Source: Ricinus communis
Taxonomy: Eukaryota > Streptophyta > Magnoliopsida > Malpighiales > Euphorbiaceae
NCBI RefSeq assembly: GCF_019578655.1
Contig: NC_063256.1
Coordinates: forward strand, 372,001-436,000
Length of the DNA: 64,000 nucleotides
Reading direction: 5' to 3'
The translations under genes were made by a program, and so were the position numbers. Every line of letters starts with the position of its first letter. Position 1 is the stretch's first letter. The notes beneath the pieces were generated by a model, which had not been told where the DNA came from, did no database searches, and saw only the letters and a list, made by a program, of their open reading frames with translations. Of the stretch, positions 23,457-36,232 are shown one piece after another.

Positions 23457-26400
23457 ATTTATAATACTTTCACATAAGGTAGTTTGTAATTATTTATACA
23501 TTGCTCCAGCTCCATGTTGTGTAGAATAGATCATAGATGGACTCATTCCTGAAAGCAAGATAAAACAAGCAAAACTTTCTACTTATTTTCATAGACTTTG
23601 GTGTCCATTTTGTTTTACGTTTACCTTTTGATACTTTTCTTTCTTTCTTTTTTTCTTTTTATCCTGAGTGTTAAAGCAAAATAAAAATAGTCCTCAGGCT
23701 CAGTCAATCCCTTTCTTTGTAGGGAAAATGGCCTTCTTGCAGAGCAACGAGAAACAAAATAATTGGATAATATACAATACTACTTGCTGCATATATAGCT
23801 GTGACGCACCAATATTTTATACATATGTATACCACAGTAGAAGAGGGCTACGGAAAAAGACCCTTAACTAATGTGATTCATGAGTATCAATCGGTTTCCA
23901 TCAGTCTTTTTCATTAGCCCCGTCACACATCTCAAAAAGTTTCCATACTAGCCATCTCCTAAAATAGCAAGCTTTTTCCTAAAATATCAAAGAAGATCTA
24001 CCCACCACTGGCAATACTCCTCAATTCATTTCACGCCCATAAGTAGCAAACCAGTCAAGATTTAAGCCGAAAATGTATGAAAGAGGGGAATTGAATTGCA
24101 AAGTGCAATGTCGGTTTGTCTTATCAAATCATTCAATTGCACCGTATGGTATCATTGGTCAATGGTCACTCTTAAACCGAAAGATTTAAAATCTAAGTAC
24201 AGAAAAATGTCGAGGAGAATTACATGACCAATGAGATTCTCATTGTATGTGACGACGGTGACAATTTCAAACTTATTGCTGCTACCGTGTGTCACTTTAG
24301 CTTTTGATTTTGAGTAGAGTTAGTGGCCATTACGCTACAATGGGGTTGCAACAATCTTTTAGTGTATATGTTTCTGAATTTAGACAGATATTTTATAATT
24401 CTTATGTTTGAAAAATTAACAAATATTCAATTACTTGAATTCAATGCTTAAAAAAAAATAAAATCAAGATAACATTTCTTTTGTGCTTCCAAAAAGAATA
24501 AATCAATGCTTACAAGTAAGAGAAAGTTGATTAGAATTACACAAGTAAAACTCAATTTATTCAACGAAACTGATTGAAAGAGTTAATTTATTTCCTCAAT
24601 AAAAAATGAAACTTATGTCATTTAATTGGTTAAAAACGACGTGAAATTTAAATAAATTCAGTTTTGAAGGTTTATTGAGCGAAGCCGCCATGTCCACTCA
24701 TCTATCAGCTTTTGCATTAGTAAAAATGGGACTTCATCAATGATTTCTCCTTCCCGTCTAACAAAGATTACCTAATTAAGGCTGTAATCCAACCTGAAAA
24801 CCACTGATCAACCCTATATGCGATGATCTAAATGTTAAGAAAACTGAGACAAGTCAACAACAACTGCTCAACAGATTAAACAAATTAATAAATCAAAGTC
24901 TGTAGCAAATGATTATTAAAGATTAGATCAAATTGTCAATTTTCAGACTGGACCAGGCATGAGGATATATAGCCAAAAAGCACCGAAGTTGCCTTTTGTT
25001 TGTAAGATGGAACTCAGCCAATGAAAAGTGCAGATTGAGGAATGCCAAAATAGATATGAAAGGAAGTTCTACATGCGGCCACCGAGTTAACAAAAAGAAA
25101 AAACAAGACATGCACGCAATTCACTGTCAGCAGAACCTCAGTTATAGCGGTGCAACTTTCCACTAGCTGTTTATACTGATAGATGGTCCTTTAAAAGTTT
25201 CAATCTTTTTGTTAAAAACTATTAAAAAGATTAAAATAAAAAGACACCTGCCCCATGCAAGATGTTAAACTGCCAATTAATTTACATTATTTTCGCAAAT
25301 CAGGTTGACATCTTAAATCTATTATTTATTTCCACCGAGTGAAAACTTTCATTTTTTTAACAAAAGGTAAACTGATTCTAAAAGCTTTAGAAACTTAATA
25401 TCATTAACAAAGTCTTCAAATATCAGGAGCCTTTAAATTTGAGACATAAAGGTCTGAAGTTTAAATTCTCATTTCTTATATATTGACTCATTAAACTTCC
25501 CATAAAAAAAAAAAAAAATCACTACATGACTTTCAAATCTCATTTAGAATGTCTTTAGAAAAAAAAGAAAAAAAATTAAGTGGGGTCACTAATTTTTAAA
25601 TTTAAAAATTTTATTTGTAATTAAATTTTATCAATTTTAATTTTAATAACACTAGATAAATTTTTGTGGCACATTTATAGCATTTCTAACAATGTTTTAT
25701 ATATATTTTTCTATTAATTTATGAATAATTAATTATTAATTTTATTTAAAATATACACGTATTTTTCGATAATAATTCTATTTTATCTTTTAATTAATTT
25801 TTTTATTAATAAAATAAAGAAAAGAGAAATGAGTAAAAAAAGAATGTGATTTTTAAAAAGATTAAAATAATTAACTAAGAAAGAGAAATAATAAAATATA
25901 TTTGAAAATCATTTTTTTTATTTTTAATTTAACGAAAGAGAATGAAAACTCTTAAGTTATTTTAAAAAAGCATAGTAAATTAACAAATATCACATGGAAA
26001 CCTAATTTTGCATATATTTACTATAATATTAATAATTTGTTAAAAAATTTAAAAAATAAATTAAATATAAAGAGTCGATAATTTTTCTAGTATCCTCTTG
26101 AGTAAAGATTGTTCATAGAATTTATTTTTTAAAAATATTGAAATGATTTAATAAATTAAGGTTTTATAATAATAATTCAGTTATAAATTAAAATTTTATA
26201 TCTTTTTATTCCGAAATATAAATTCTAATAACTTCCTTTTCATGATTTTGTCTCTCTTTTCTTCTTTTTAACCAAACCATAAATTGTACTTAATAATTCT
26301 AACATCAAAACATGTGGGATATTAAAATATCATATCGAGAGTGCACTTATTAAATCTCTACTCATAAATAAAAGAATTATTTTAATTTTTATTTATTTTA

Positions 26401-27759
26401 TGAATTCCTTAAAATAGATATCAAGTAAGAGAGAATAATAAATTTGTTAAAGTAAACTCATAAAATACCTCTTATTGACTTTACCTCATTTCAGATAAAG
26501 CCTAAAAAGTATCCCAAGAAGTAATTTTTCTATTCACCTCTTTATTTTAGCTTGTTTGAAGAGTTGTCCATGTTTTAGAAATAATCGAAATATTTATAAA
26601 AATAAAATTAATAAAGGAAGAAGGAAGATAAAGCAAAATAAAATAAAATTCATTTAAAAGTTAATTTTCTATTATCTATTTTTTTTAGGAATATGGATCT
26701 TAAAAATTTCTAAAATTTAAGTCGTGAATTAAAAAATGTATTACAAAATAAAGTTGAAAGACTATTGAAAATACTCTCGAGTTATTGATTAAGTCATTTT
26801 ACTTAGTTATGTATTAGTTTTGGTAAGCCCACATTATTTATTCGGGCTCGAGGAACAATTAGTTGAAAACCAGAATAACAAAAAGATTCATCCTGATTTA
26901 TTATAATTAAGAAAAATGCAAAACGAGAATATAAAAATAAAAAATAATCCACAAGAAATATAAAAATTTTAAAATTAAGGATAATTATAAAAAACAGTAT
27001 GTAAATTTATTAATATTTAATAATTAAGTATTATATTTCTAAAAATAATAATTTTTATGAACCAAGTATTTACAACATATTAGAGATAAATCGTAAATTA
27101 TTTAGCAGCATTTGATTTGTTAGATTTGAAATGGGGATTGGAGAATATCCCTTCTATTCTTTGATCTTTATCAAGATTATTTCTACAAATATGTATATAT
27201 TTGAAGGAATAGTATATCAATACTATGTCTGCTAAGAATTAATCTAAAGTTTCATAATTATTTTTTTTCTTATTAATTGAACCATATGTTTGTCGAATTC
27301 AAGATGTTTCATTTAGTATCCTAAATCGTCAACCTATACCCACCAAAGACATCTAGTGGTCTTTTTACATCCTTTTTCAGAAATGTTATCACCGAATTCT
27401 ATGCAACTACGGAGGAATAAAATGCTTCGCTCGTGCTAAATGTTTGCCTCTTGGTATCAAATTTTCTATTTGTTATTTTTCGGTACCCCTCTTATTATTT
27501 ATGTTATTTCCACGAGTACTAATAAGGATTTTGACAGTTAATTGATGATGTGCCTGCCAAATTTATAAAAAACCACAGACCACTTGACATACGTTTTACT
27601 GACTCTTTTATTTAATCATAGTCAGTAAATTACTTGTGTCCCACCCCCAAATAAATAATCCTAAAACATTTAATATTTTCCTTTACCTTTAGCTAAACAA
27701 TTTGTCTCCATTGAACCAGTCAAATTCTCTTTCTAAATCCAAAGCAAAATTTCCACAAG
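19976..27759. other. Intergenic, no confident gene
   Basis: Nearly 8 kb of AT-rich spacer. It contains a (CT)n microsatellite at 23417-23454 and one exon-like stretch on the minus strand (22998-22935). The rest, especially 25.5-27.1 kb, is extremely AT-rich with no usable ORF. Confidence 0.5.
23417..23454. repeat. (CT)n microsatellite
   Basis: An uninterrupted CT dinucleotide run of about 38 bp, between an AC-rich segment and a T-rich segment. Confidence 0.95.
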
Positions 27760-28270
27760 ATGATAATGGATTGGTCTCATCTCCCACCTGAACTCATAGA
27801 AACAATCTCCAAAGGCTTAGCAATCTACAGTGATTACCTCTATTCACGCTCCTGTGGCTCATGCTCCCCCAATCCCAATCCCAATCTCAATCTCAATCCA
27901 ACCAATCACGCCACACGTTTTTTCAGTCTTTCCACAAATAAATTCCACTTTCTCAACCTCCCTAAAGTCTCCTATCGCAAATGATATTGCGGCTCTTCTC
28001 ATGGCTGGCTCATGATCCTCGACGACACACCTACAACTCTCCTTATTAACCCTCTCACGCGAGCCGCTCTCTTTGCCTCCCCTTTCGAGTTTTCCTAATG
28101 TTATTAGCTTTAATTACTCTGGTATCGGCCAAGAATACGCGCTTCAGAACTTGCTCGGCAAACGCGTCACCGTTAGCTTGAGGCAAATGCGTGATTTGTT
28201 CATTAGAAAAGTTGTTTTATCTTCAAGTCCGTTGAAGGATAACAATTTCGTGGTTATGGCAATTCTTAAT
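27760..28270 (+). pseudogene. F-box/DUF295 (KIB/SKIP23-like) pseudogene, 3' truncated
   Basis: The start MIMDWSHLPPELIETISKGL is a plant F-box, in proteins that bind SKP1 and recruit substrates to SCF ubiquitin ligases. It is followed by DUF295 remnants: CGSSHGWLMILDD, INPLTRAAL, LPPLSSFPNVISFNYSGIG, and KVVLSSSPLKDNNFVVMAIL. Three lesions are visible: a TGA at 27982-27984 where an Arg is expected (CGA to TGA), a one-base shift at about 28068-28074, and loss of everything after MAILN, where copia reverse transcriptase begins. The family is usually intronless and near 400 residues; about 170 codons remain. The gene is certainly broken. A fused reading frame (28073-28327) runs from DUF295 into the retroelement. 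Confidence 0.85.
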
Positions 28271-29520
28271 CTACAACTAGTTCAAATGGATGTAAAAACT
28301 GCATTCTTGCATGGTGATCTGGAATAGGAAATCTACATGGATCAGCCTGAAGGATTTAGGGTGGCAGGAAAAGAAAATTTGGTGTGCAAATTGAACAAAT
28401 CTTTGTATGGTTTGAAACAGTCACCAAGGCAGTGATACAAATGATTTGATAAGTTTATGATGAGGCAAAGATGCACAAGAAGCATATATGATCATTATGT
28501 ATTCTTGAAAAGGCTGTAGGATGGATCCTTTATCTATCTTCTCCTTTATATTGATGATATGCTGATTGCATCGAAGAATATAGGAGAAATTGAACAGTTA
28601 AAGGCTCAACTAAATCAAGAGTTTGAAATGAAGGATTTAGGTGAAGCTAGAAAGATTCTTGGTATAGAGATAAGTAGAGATAAAAAATTGGAGAGACTTT
28701 GTTTAACTCAGAAGGAATATCTGAGAAAGGTATTGAAGCGATTTGGAATTGATGAAACGACAAAGCCTGTCAGTACACCACTTGATCCTCATTTTAAATT
28801 CAGTGCTTCTCAATCTCCAAAGAATGATGAAGACCGAGAATATATGTCGAAGGTTCCATATGCAAATGCAATTGGTAGCTTGATGTATGCTATGATGTGC
28901 ACAAGACCTGACATTTCACAAGCAGTCGGAGTTGTGAGTAGGTATATGCATGATCCTAGAAAAGGACATTGGCAAGCTGTGAAATGGATCCTAAGGTATA
29001 CTCAGAATACTGTGGATGTTGGATTAATGTTTGAGCAGGATGAAAAGTTTGGTCTGAGTGTGGTTGGATATTGTGATTCTGACTACGCAGATGTTTTGGT
29101 AAAACGTTGGTCAACTACTGGTTATGTGTTTACACTTGTAAAAGCACCAGTTAGTTGAAAGTCTACTTTGCAGTCAACGGTTGCTTTGTCTACAACATAG
29201 GTAGAGTATATGGCAGTTACAGAAGCTGTAAAAGAGGCAATTTGGCTTTAAGGGTTGGTGAAAGACTTGGGAATTGATCTGAAGCACGTCAAAGTGCATT
29301 GTGATAGTTAGAGTGCTATCTGTTCAGCTAAAACCAAGTCTATATTCAAGGATAAAGCATATCAATGTTCGTTATTACTTCGTGAGAGAAATTCTTGAAG
29401 AAGGTAAGATATTTCTTTAGAAGATTCCAACTGCTGAAAATCCTGTAGGTATGACTACGAAAGTAGTAACTGGAGTCTTGATAAATATTTTGAAAATTTG
29501 AAGATGGGCGCTTCAAACGC
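28271..29520 (+). pseudogene. Copia reverse transcriptase/RNase H remnant
   Basis: Recognisable blocks are [26 protein letters not shown], the catalytic YIDDMLIA, the thumb region KVLKRFGIDETTKPVSTPL, SLMYAMMCTRPDIS, and RNase H motifs GYCDSDYAD and STVALSTT. The longest open stretch is 28559-29158. Stops interrupt it after DLE (28325), after SPRQ, after APVS (29156) and later; several sit where Gln or Trp is normal. It is non-functional. Confidence 0.88.
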
Positions 29521-29601
29521 ATTTGAAGGCATTGCTAAATTTGTAATGAGAGAAAACAGATAATGTTTGATTGGGCTTAGGACGTCGCCAAAGTGGAGAT
29601 T

Positions 29602-29902
29602 TGTTATTTTTGGCTCATCTCCTATCCCACATTAAAAGCTAAGAAAAATAAGAAGTAATCCCAAGTCTATAAATAGTGGGCCTTCTCTCCTTTTCATGTT
29701 GTGAAAAAACAATTGTCTTATATTTCTATAGGCTAAATTGTATTTCTTTTCTTTCTCTTCTTAATAATATTTCCTTGTAATTCTATTGAATTAAAAAAAA
29801 ATTATTTTGGTAGAGCATGAGGAAATAAGCATAATTTTGATTGAACCTCGTTAAAGTTCTGGTGTTCCTTTTCTTATTGTTTATTTAATAGCTTATTTGT
29901 CA
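29602..29902 (+). repeat. Copia 3' LTR (solo remaining LTR)
   Basis: Begins TGTTATT after a polypurine tract and contains a TATA-like box about 65 bases in, then a T-rich R/U5-like portion. The end is inferred from a terminal CA. Confidence 0.55.
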
Positions 29903-31896
29903 GGTAATTTTACAAGTGATATATGGTACCTATAATTACCTAAGAACTTATTTTTAGTTGTAATTTTTCGTATAATTTATCCGATTGCAGTGTAAACCAA
30001 CCCGAATTTCAGAGCACAAACCTGAAGCTAGAACCAAATAACAAACAACCAAAACACCAGACCAAACCAAGAGCAGATGAGCAGAAAACAAAAGGTCGAG
30101 GAAAGCACAGCAAAAACCAAGAGCAGGACAGCAGCGAGGCCGCCGTAATTATTATAAGAAAGAAAGACAGAACTGTAGTAACTACAGAGCTGAGCAACGG
30201 AAAGAAACAAAAACACAATATCTACAGCAAGACATAGTTTATTATTATTGACACAAAAACATGGAGTTATTGCGTATAGTACGTATCACATCATATCGTT
30301 TTACGTTAATGGTAGAAGTGTCATAAGGTAACCCTATATTACTATTAATGTGATCCTATAAATAAATATTTTCCAAGTGTAAAGTGAAATTTACTCATAA
30401 ACGTAAAACAAAAAAGAAAAAGCAATCACCTCTTAAATCGAAAGGAGGTCTATCTCTCGATCTGAATATATTCACCCAAATTTATTCCCTGTAAAAGTAA
30501 ACACATAAAATTCTTTTCTATCAAGTAGTAGACAAATAATAAAACAAAGAAGCATAATAGCAGTAATAATAATAATATTATGAAAAAAGAACAGCATGAA
30601 TATCAAACTAAACAAAGAATCAAATAATGGCCTGGTGCAGAGAGTTAGGTTGCCTAATCCTAGGAAATTGTTAGCCATGTGGAGCGATGGAAATTGCTTA
30701 ATTCCCTTACTTTTACTTATTACCCAAAAAGAAAAGAAAAATCCTATTATTCTGACAAGAAAATAAATTATCTACAAACACCTGATAATAGCAGCGGTGG
30801 AAGTACGTGTAGCTACTGCAAAGTCCCCTTGAGCATGTGAAATCTATCTATTGCTCTGGTTAAAGGGTTTTTGCATCAAATATGTTCGACGAAGAAAGCC
30901 AGAAAAGAAAACAAACAAACAAACAAACATTTGGCTTATGCGAGGCAATAAAAATAAAACTAAAAAGCAAAGCAAGGATAAGGCAGACACATATGTAGAT
31001 AGGTGTCAAGGCAGGACGAGTTGTAGCTTCCGGCACTGACATGATGATATAATTGATGAGTGCAATTACAGAAGAGGGAAAAAGGCTCATTATTAATTAC
31101 AATTAGAATATAGTCAGATCTGCTCATGACTGTTCTTGTATTTTACGTTTTTGCACAAAACTTATAAGATCATTTAGGACTGTAGCTAGCTAGGTTTATA
31201 TATGTGCACCTAAGCGAGCATTGCAACACAAATCTTTGAGGTTTGTTCAAGCACAGAGAACAAAGATCTGGCATACCTTTTGGCCCTGGATTAGGGTTCG
31301 ACAGACAGCTGCTGCTTTTCCCATTTTTCTCTTCGAATTCTCTCCCTATGTTTTTGCTCGATGGCAAGATCCATTTATATCTTGAACAGTGGGGAATGCG
31401 AAATTCTTAGGTATAATCCAACTCACCTAAAACTATACACTAATAAGGCTATTTAAAAATAATAACTATTAGGTTTCTAGCTCTTGTATTAGTTCATCTA
31501 CAATTCCTTTTCAAATCTTATTTGGATTTTATACATATGACAATAAAAATAAAAATAATATAGTATATATTTCATATATAAAATAAATATTAACTTTTAC
31601 CGATTCAACATCTACGTTGTTAGATAATATTTTTAAAAATTATATATATATATAAAGTATTTATTTTTTTTATATTTATATTTTATGTTGAATGATGGAT
31701 TCTAAATTGAAAGCTCGATTTTCTTCAAATTTCAATTATTTCGAGATTTATATTTTAGAGAAGAGACGAAAATTGAGAGCATAAGAGACGAAACTTATCA
31801 AAACAAATAATAAATTTCATTTCAAACAGAGCCAATTACTGTATACTAGTACATAAGAGAGCTATTCTTTTCGTTCTTCTCCGTAGAAAAATAATT
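29903..31896. other. Intergenic, no gene recognised
   Basis: No ORF resembles a known protein. A GC-richer patch at 31170-31400 has a TATA-like box (rc 'gatataaatgg') and a 65-residue minus-strand ORF, but no known domain or peptide motif. Confidence 0.45.
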
Positions 31897-32136
31897 TGTC
31901 AACTAAAGGTAAGAAAAGACAAAGAAAATTTAAGAGAAAGAAGAATCTATTTCTGCACATTCATTCAGTAAACTTGAAGTCATTAAATAGATAAATACAT
32001 AAAAAAATAGCATAATAATAGGATTGTAAACTAAAACATAATCTGTAACTAAACTCCTAAAAGCTAGGACAACTTTAACTTAAACTACAACTAAACTATT
32101 CAAAATTAAATGTAGAAATCAACTATTATTCTAACA
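31897..32136 (-). repeat. Copia 3' LTR
   Basis: This 240-bp repeat runs TG...CA and matches 36233-36525. It lacks two short internal duplications present in the other LTR. Confidence 0.88.
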
Positions 32137-32149
32137 ATTCCTCCCTTAA

Positions 32150-33785
32150 ACTGAACACTATAGTGTTCAGTTAGGAGTTTCAACATTTTTCAAACTACAA
32201 ACACCCATCAACCTTCTCAAGTTTTGGAAAGGAAAAATTTTGAGAGGTTTAGTAAATATGTCGGCCATTTGTTCCTCACTTTTGTAATATTTTAAATCAA
32301 TGGTTCCATCACTCCTCAAATCTCTTAGAAAATAGTATTTTACATCTATATGCTTGCTCCTTTTATGTAATACATATTTTTTTCAACAACTTAATGGTTG
32401 AAGTATTATCACAGAAAAAAAATCGTAGTAGCTCCTCGTTGCTTGAATTGCAATTCCTCCAAAATTCTTCTTAGCCAAATCGCTTGATAAGCACAAGCTG
32501 TGACAGCAACAAATTCAGCTTTTGTGCTTGACAATGTGACAATCTGTTGTTTCTTGGACGACCACAAAATAGCACTTGTTCCAAACAGAAAAACATAGCC
32601 GAAGTACTTCTCCTATCGTCTTGATCTCCTGCATAATCACTGTCACTATACCCAAACAAATTGGATGTCTTTACCCCTTCTGTAAAATAGCACATAATCT
32701 CTAGTTTCTTGCAAGTAATGAAGAATTCTCTTGGCAGCTAACAAATGCATTTATGTAGGATTTTCCATATATCTACTAATTAAACTTACAGAGTACATTA
32801 TGTCTAGCCTTGTGGCAGTTAAATACATCAAACTGCCTACAATTTGCTTGTAAAGTATGCTCTCAACCTTCTTCCCTTCATGATCTTTATGTAGTTTCAA
32901 GCCAAGCTCAACTAGAGTGCTGACACGATTACAATTCATCTTAAATCTGTCCAAAATATCTCCTACATATTTCTCTTGAGAGATAAAAATTCCATCACCT
33001 GATTGTATCACTTCTATGCTAAAAAAATAGTGCATCATGCCAAGATCAGACATTTCAAACTCATCCATCATAGACTTTTTAAATTCTTTAAATATGACAT
33101 CACAGTTTTTAGTAAAAATGAGATCATCAACATACAAGCAAACGATGAGCATTTTTCCATTATCACCAATCTTAACAAAAAGTGTATGCTCATGTGAGCA
33201 TTTCGAAAAATCAAATTTAACAAAATAGGATTCAGTGCGACTATACCAAGCTCGAGGAGCTTGCTTTAGCCCATAAAGGGCTTTCTTCAATTTGTAAACT
33301 TTTTGGTCATTTCCAATACTGACATAACCAGGAGGTTGTTCGATAAATACTTGTTTGTTCAAGTACCCATGCAAGAATGCTGATTTGACATCTAACTGGA
33401 AAATAGGCCATGAATTTTGAGCCGCCAATGCAACCACCAATCTAATTGTGTCATGTCTAGCAACTGGAGAAAAAACTTCTATATAGTCGACCCCGTATTG
33501 CTGCTTATATCCCTTGACCACTAGTTGTGCTTTATGTTTGTCAACTTCACCATTTGCTTTCAGCTTTGTTTTAAATACCCACTTTACACCAATGGTTTTG
33601 TGTCCTTCTGGAAGGTTTGATAATTCCCAAGTATCATTTCTTTCAATGGAATTAATTTCATCATCCATAGCTTTTCTCCATTTTTCTTCTTTGACAGCAC
33701 TCCCAAAAGTCGTGGGATCACAATCTGAAAATAAGGCAAAGTGAGTAATTGGATTTTTAATTCCACTTACCTCATAATCTTTCAT
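32150..33785 (-). pseudogene. Copia reverse transcriptase and RNase H remnant
   Basis: The frame 33785-32751 carries KWVFKTKLKANGEVDKHKAQ, QLDVKSAFLHGYL, KKALYGLKQAPRAWY and the catalytic YVDDLIF. RNase H continues near 32760-32460 with GYSDSDYAGDQDDRRSTS in a shifted frame. A stop replaces a normal residue before MHLLAAKRIL. The 344-residue open stretch is the longest retroelement frame in the window, but it lacks a complete polyprotein around it. Confidence 0.9.
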
Positions 33786-35260
33786 CTAAGCAGGCCTTCT
33801 TCTAACACGCCTAAGAGACTGATCTTCTTCTTCATTAACTTCGTTGATTGTTGGTGATGTTTCAGTGGCTGTTGGGTTTGTATTTCATGAGCTTTCAGAC
33901 ATGCGAGGTGCTGAAATTTGCTCTTCTTCAGCATTATCATCATAAAGGACTTGAGCAGGCTGCTGCCCATTCCAGTTCCATATATTTTCTTCATAAAAAA
34001 CAACATCCCTGCTGATCACTATAATTTTTTTTGTTAATGGATTGAACAATTTAAATGCTTTAGACGCTTCACTTACACAAGGAGAGACACATTTTTCAGT
34101 CTTGTCATCAAGTTTCTTCCTTTTTACATTTGGAACACGAACATATGCAATGCATCCAAAGATTCGGAAATGATGTACGGCTGGTCTTCTTCCACTCCAA
34201 GCCTCTTATGGAGTCATATTTTTAACAGCAAAAGTTAGACTTCTGTTTAAAATATGAATGCTCCAATTAATTGCTTCCGGCCAAAAAGTCTTTGGAACTG
34301 CTCCTCTTGCCAACAAGCTTCTCACCATATTTAGAATGGTTCTGTTTTTTCTTTCTAAAACACTATTTTGTTATGGTGTATAGGCAGTTGTAAGTTCTCT
34401 CCGAATGCCCTGCTCTGCATAAAAAACTTTGAATTCCTTTGAGCAATATTCACCACCACAATCTGTATAAAGTGTTTTGATGGTTTTGCTTGCTTCATTT
34501 TCAACATGGGCTTTAAAGCTTTTAAATGTAGAGAAAGCTTCTGATTTTTCCTGCAAAAAGTAGACCCAAGTTTTTCTTGAAAAATCGTCAGTAAAGGTGA
34601 TTAAGTACCTTTTACCTCCGTTCGAAGATGGATTTATTGATCTACAAATATCTGAATGCACCACCTTCAAGACTTCCTTTACTCTCCATGACTTCCCTTT
34701 TGAAAATTGAGAACGATGTTGTTTGCCAACAACACATTCTTCACAAACTTGGGAAGGATTTGTAATTTGAAAAAGACCAGTCACCATATTCTTCTGTTGT
34801 AGAGTCATTAATCCATCAAAACTCAAGTGGCCATAACGAAAATGCCATCACCATGAGGGATCTTTTATTTCAGCCATCAAACAAGGTTGAATCTTCTTAG
34901 TTTTTAAAGGAAACAATCTGTTTGAACTCATATGAACAACTGCAATAGCAACTCTAACAGGATCATAAATTTCACAAGCACCATCTTTAATAGTGATAAC
35001 ATATCCTTTTTCTTGTAACTGACAATCACTCAATAAATCACTTTTTAGATTAGGGACATATAACACATTAGAGATAGTTTCCATAAAACCATTTTTAGTT
35101 TTTATCTTAATATCACCTTTTTCCATTACTTTAATTGTAGAACAATCACCAAAACTAATGGGAGACAGGAAACTTTCATTTAGATGAGAAAAAGAAGACT
35201 TAATTCAACTCATGTGATTACTGTACCCTGTATCTACATACCAAATATCTGACTCGGGTT
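33786..35260 (-). pseudogene. Copia protease and integrase remnant
   Basis: The protease motif DTG lies at about 35234-35226 (WYVDTGYSNHM), with the usual following Cys replaced by Tyr. The integrase HHCC zinc motif is at about 34850-34710 (WHFRYGHLSF, then CEECVVGKQ). The catalytic Asp and Glu blocks are HSDICRSINP, TDCGGEY and ERKNRTI. Stops at YTP*QNS, MTP*EAW, PSW*WHF and RRPA*MKD all sit where the family has a sense codon. These support a single ancestral polyprotein, now interrupted. Confidence 0.88.
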
Positions 35261-36211
35261 CCTTTCCTTCTTGAACAACCATCAACAATGTTTCAGCCTT
35301 CTTTTGCTTAGTAAAGTTTGATATCTCTACCTTTTCTTTGTTGTTAGGCAGCTTAGTGTAATACTTAGAATGATAATGACTAAGTTTATGGCATCGAAAG
35401 CACTCAATCTTGGATTTATCGAATTGTTGATCTCGTCCTGTGCCTCTTCCTTAAGAGTGATCAGCGCTGCCATTATTGTTGCTTTTGTCTCCTTTTCCTC
35501 TGCCTGTACCATGACCCCTACCTCTTTCTCTACCTCTTCCTTTAGAATTTGAAGAAGAAACTGAGGTAGAAGCCTTTAACGCTTACTCCTACGCAAATGG
35601 ATCTCTGTTCATATTCTATTCATGAATTAGCAAAGAACTTTGGAGTTCATCAAGAGAGAGTGTGTCTACATCTTTGGATTCTGTAATTGAACAAACAACA
35701 TAATTAAACTTGGACGCCATGGACCACAATATCTTCTCAACAATGATAACATCTTCCATTTTCTCACCATGGAAAGACATTTTATTTGCCACAACCATGG
35801 TTTTTGCAAAATAGCTGGTTACAGATTCATCGTCCTTTATCTGCAAAATCTCGAATTCCTTTCTCAAGGCTTGAAGTTGTGCACGCTTTGTTCTAGAGGA
35901 GCCTTGATATTTTTTCTTTATTGAATCCCATATATCTTTTGGCGTTCCTTTGCAAAGAACAGTCTCCATGATAGCACGATCAATGGCCTGGAATAAATAA
36001 TTTTTTGCCTTTAAATCCTTTAGTTTCAGTCCCTCCAATTTCTTTTGTTGCGTGTCTGTGAACCCCTCTCCAGCACAAGTGTTGCTACACCAGTTTCAAC
36101 GACGTGCCAGTATTCTTTACACCGCAAGAAATTCTCCATCAACATGCTCTAGTGATCACGGTGAACATCAAAACATGAAATCGCAGGCTGAACAAAATTT
36201 TCAAAAGGCAT
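35261..36211 (-). pseudogene. Copia gag remnant
   Basis: The ATG at 36211 (MPFENFVQPAISCFDVHRDH) lies ten bases inside the primer-binding site. A TAG replaces the Trp expected before SMLMENFLRCKEYWHVVETG, and a shift follows. The frame resumes at 36038-35616 with KLKDLKAKNYLFQAIDR and FAKTMVVANKM. An Arg/Gly-rich linker precedes the CCHC knuckle at about 35415-35374 (CFRCHKLSHYHSKY), whose last Cys is Tyr. Confidence 0.88.
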
Positions 36212-36220
36212 TTTTGTTGA

Positions 36221-36231
36221 CTCTGATACCA
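36221..36231 (-). other. Primer-binding site for initiator tRNA-Met
   Basis: TGGTATCAGAG on the minus strand, one base from the LTR edge. It matches the standard plant copia primer-binding site. Confidence 0.85.
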
Positions 36232-36232
36232 T

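Larger units (their letters stand above)
28271..29902 (+). mobile_element. 5'-truncated Ty1/copia retrotransposon with 3' LTR
   Basis: The element lacks its 5' LTR, gag, protease, integrase and the start of reverse transcriptase. It begins inside reverse transcriptase just after the F-box remnant. A purine-rich tract (about 29590-29600) precedes the LTR starting TGTTATTTTTGG at 29602. The LTR holds a TATA-like 'ctataaatag' near 29668. Its right end is uncertain; I place it at 'ttatttgtca' (29902). With the 5' end missing, no target-site duplication can be tested. Confidence 0.75.

Noticed and set aside
31170..31367. 65-residue minus-strand ORF behind a TATA-like box
   Set aside because: No signal peptide or known secreted-peptide motif; I also looked for a miRNA hairpin here and found no pairing arm.
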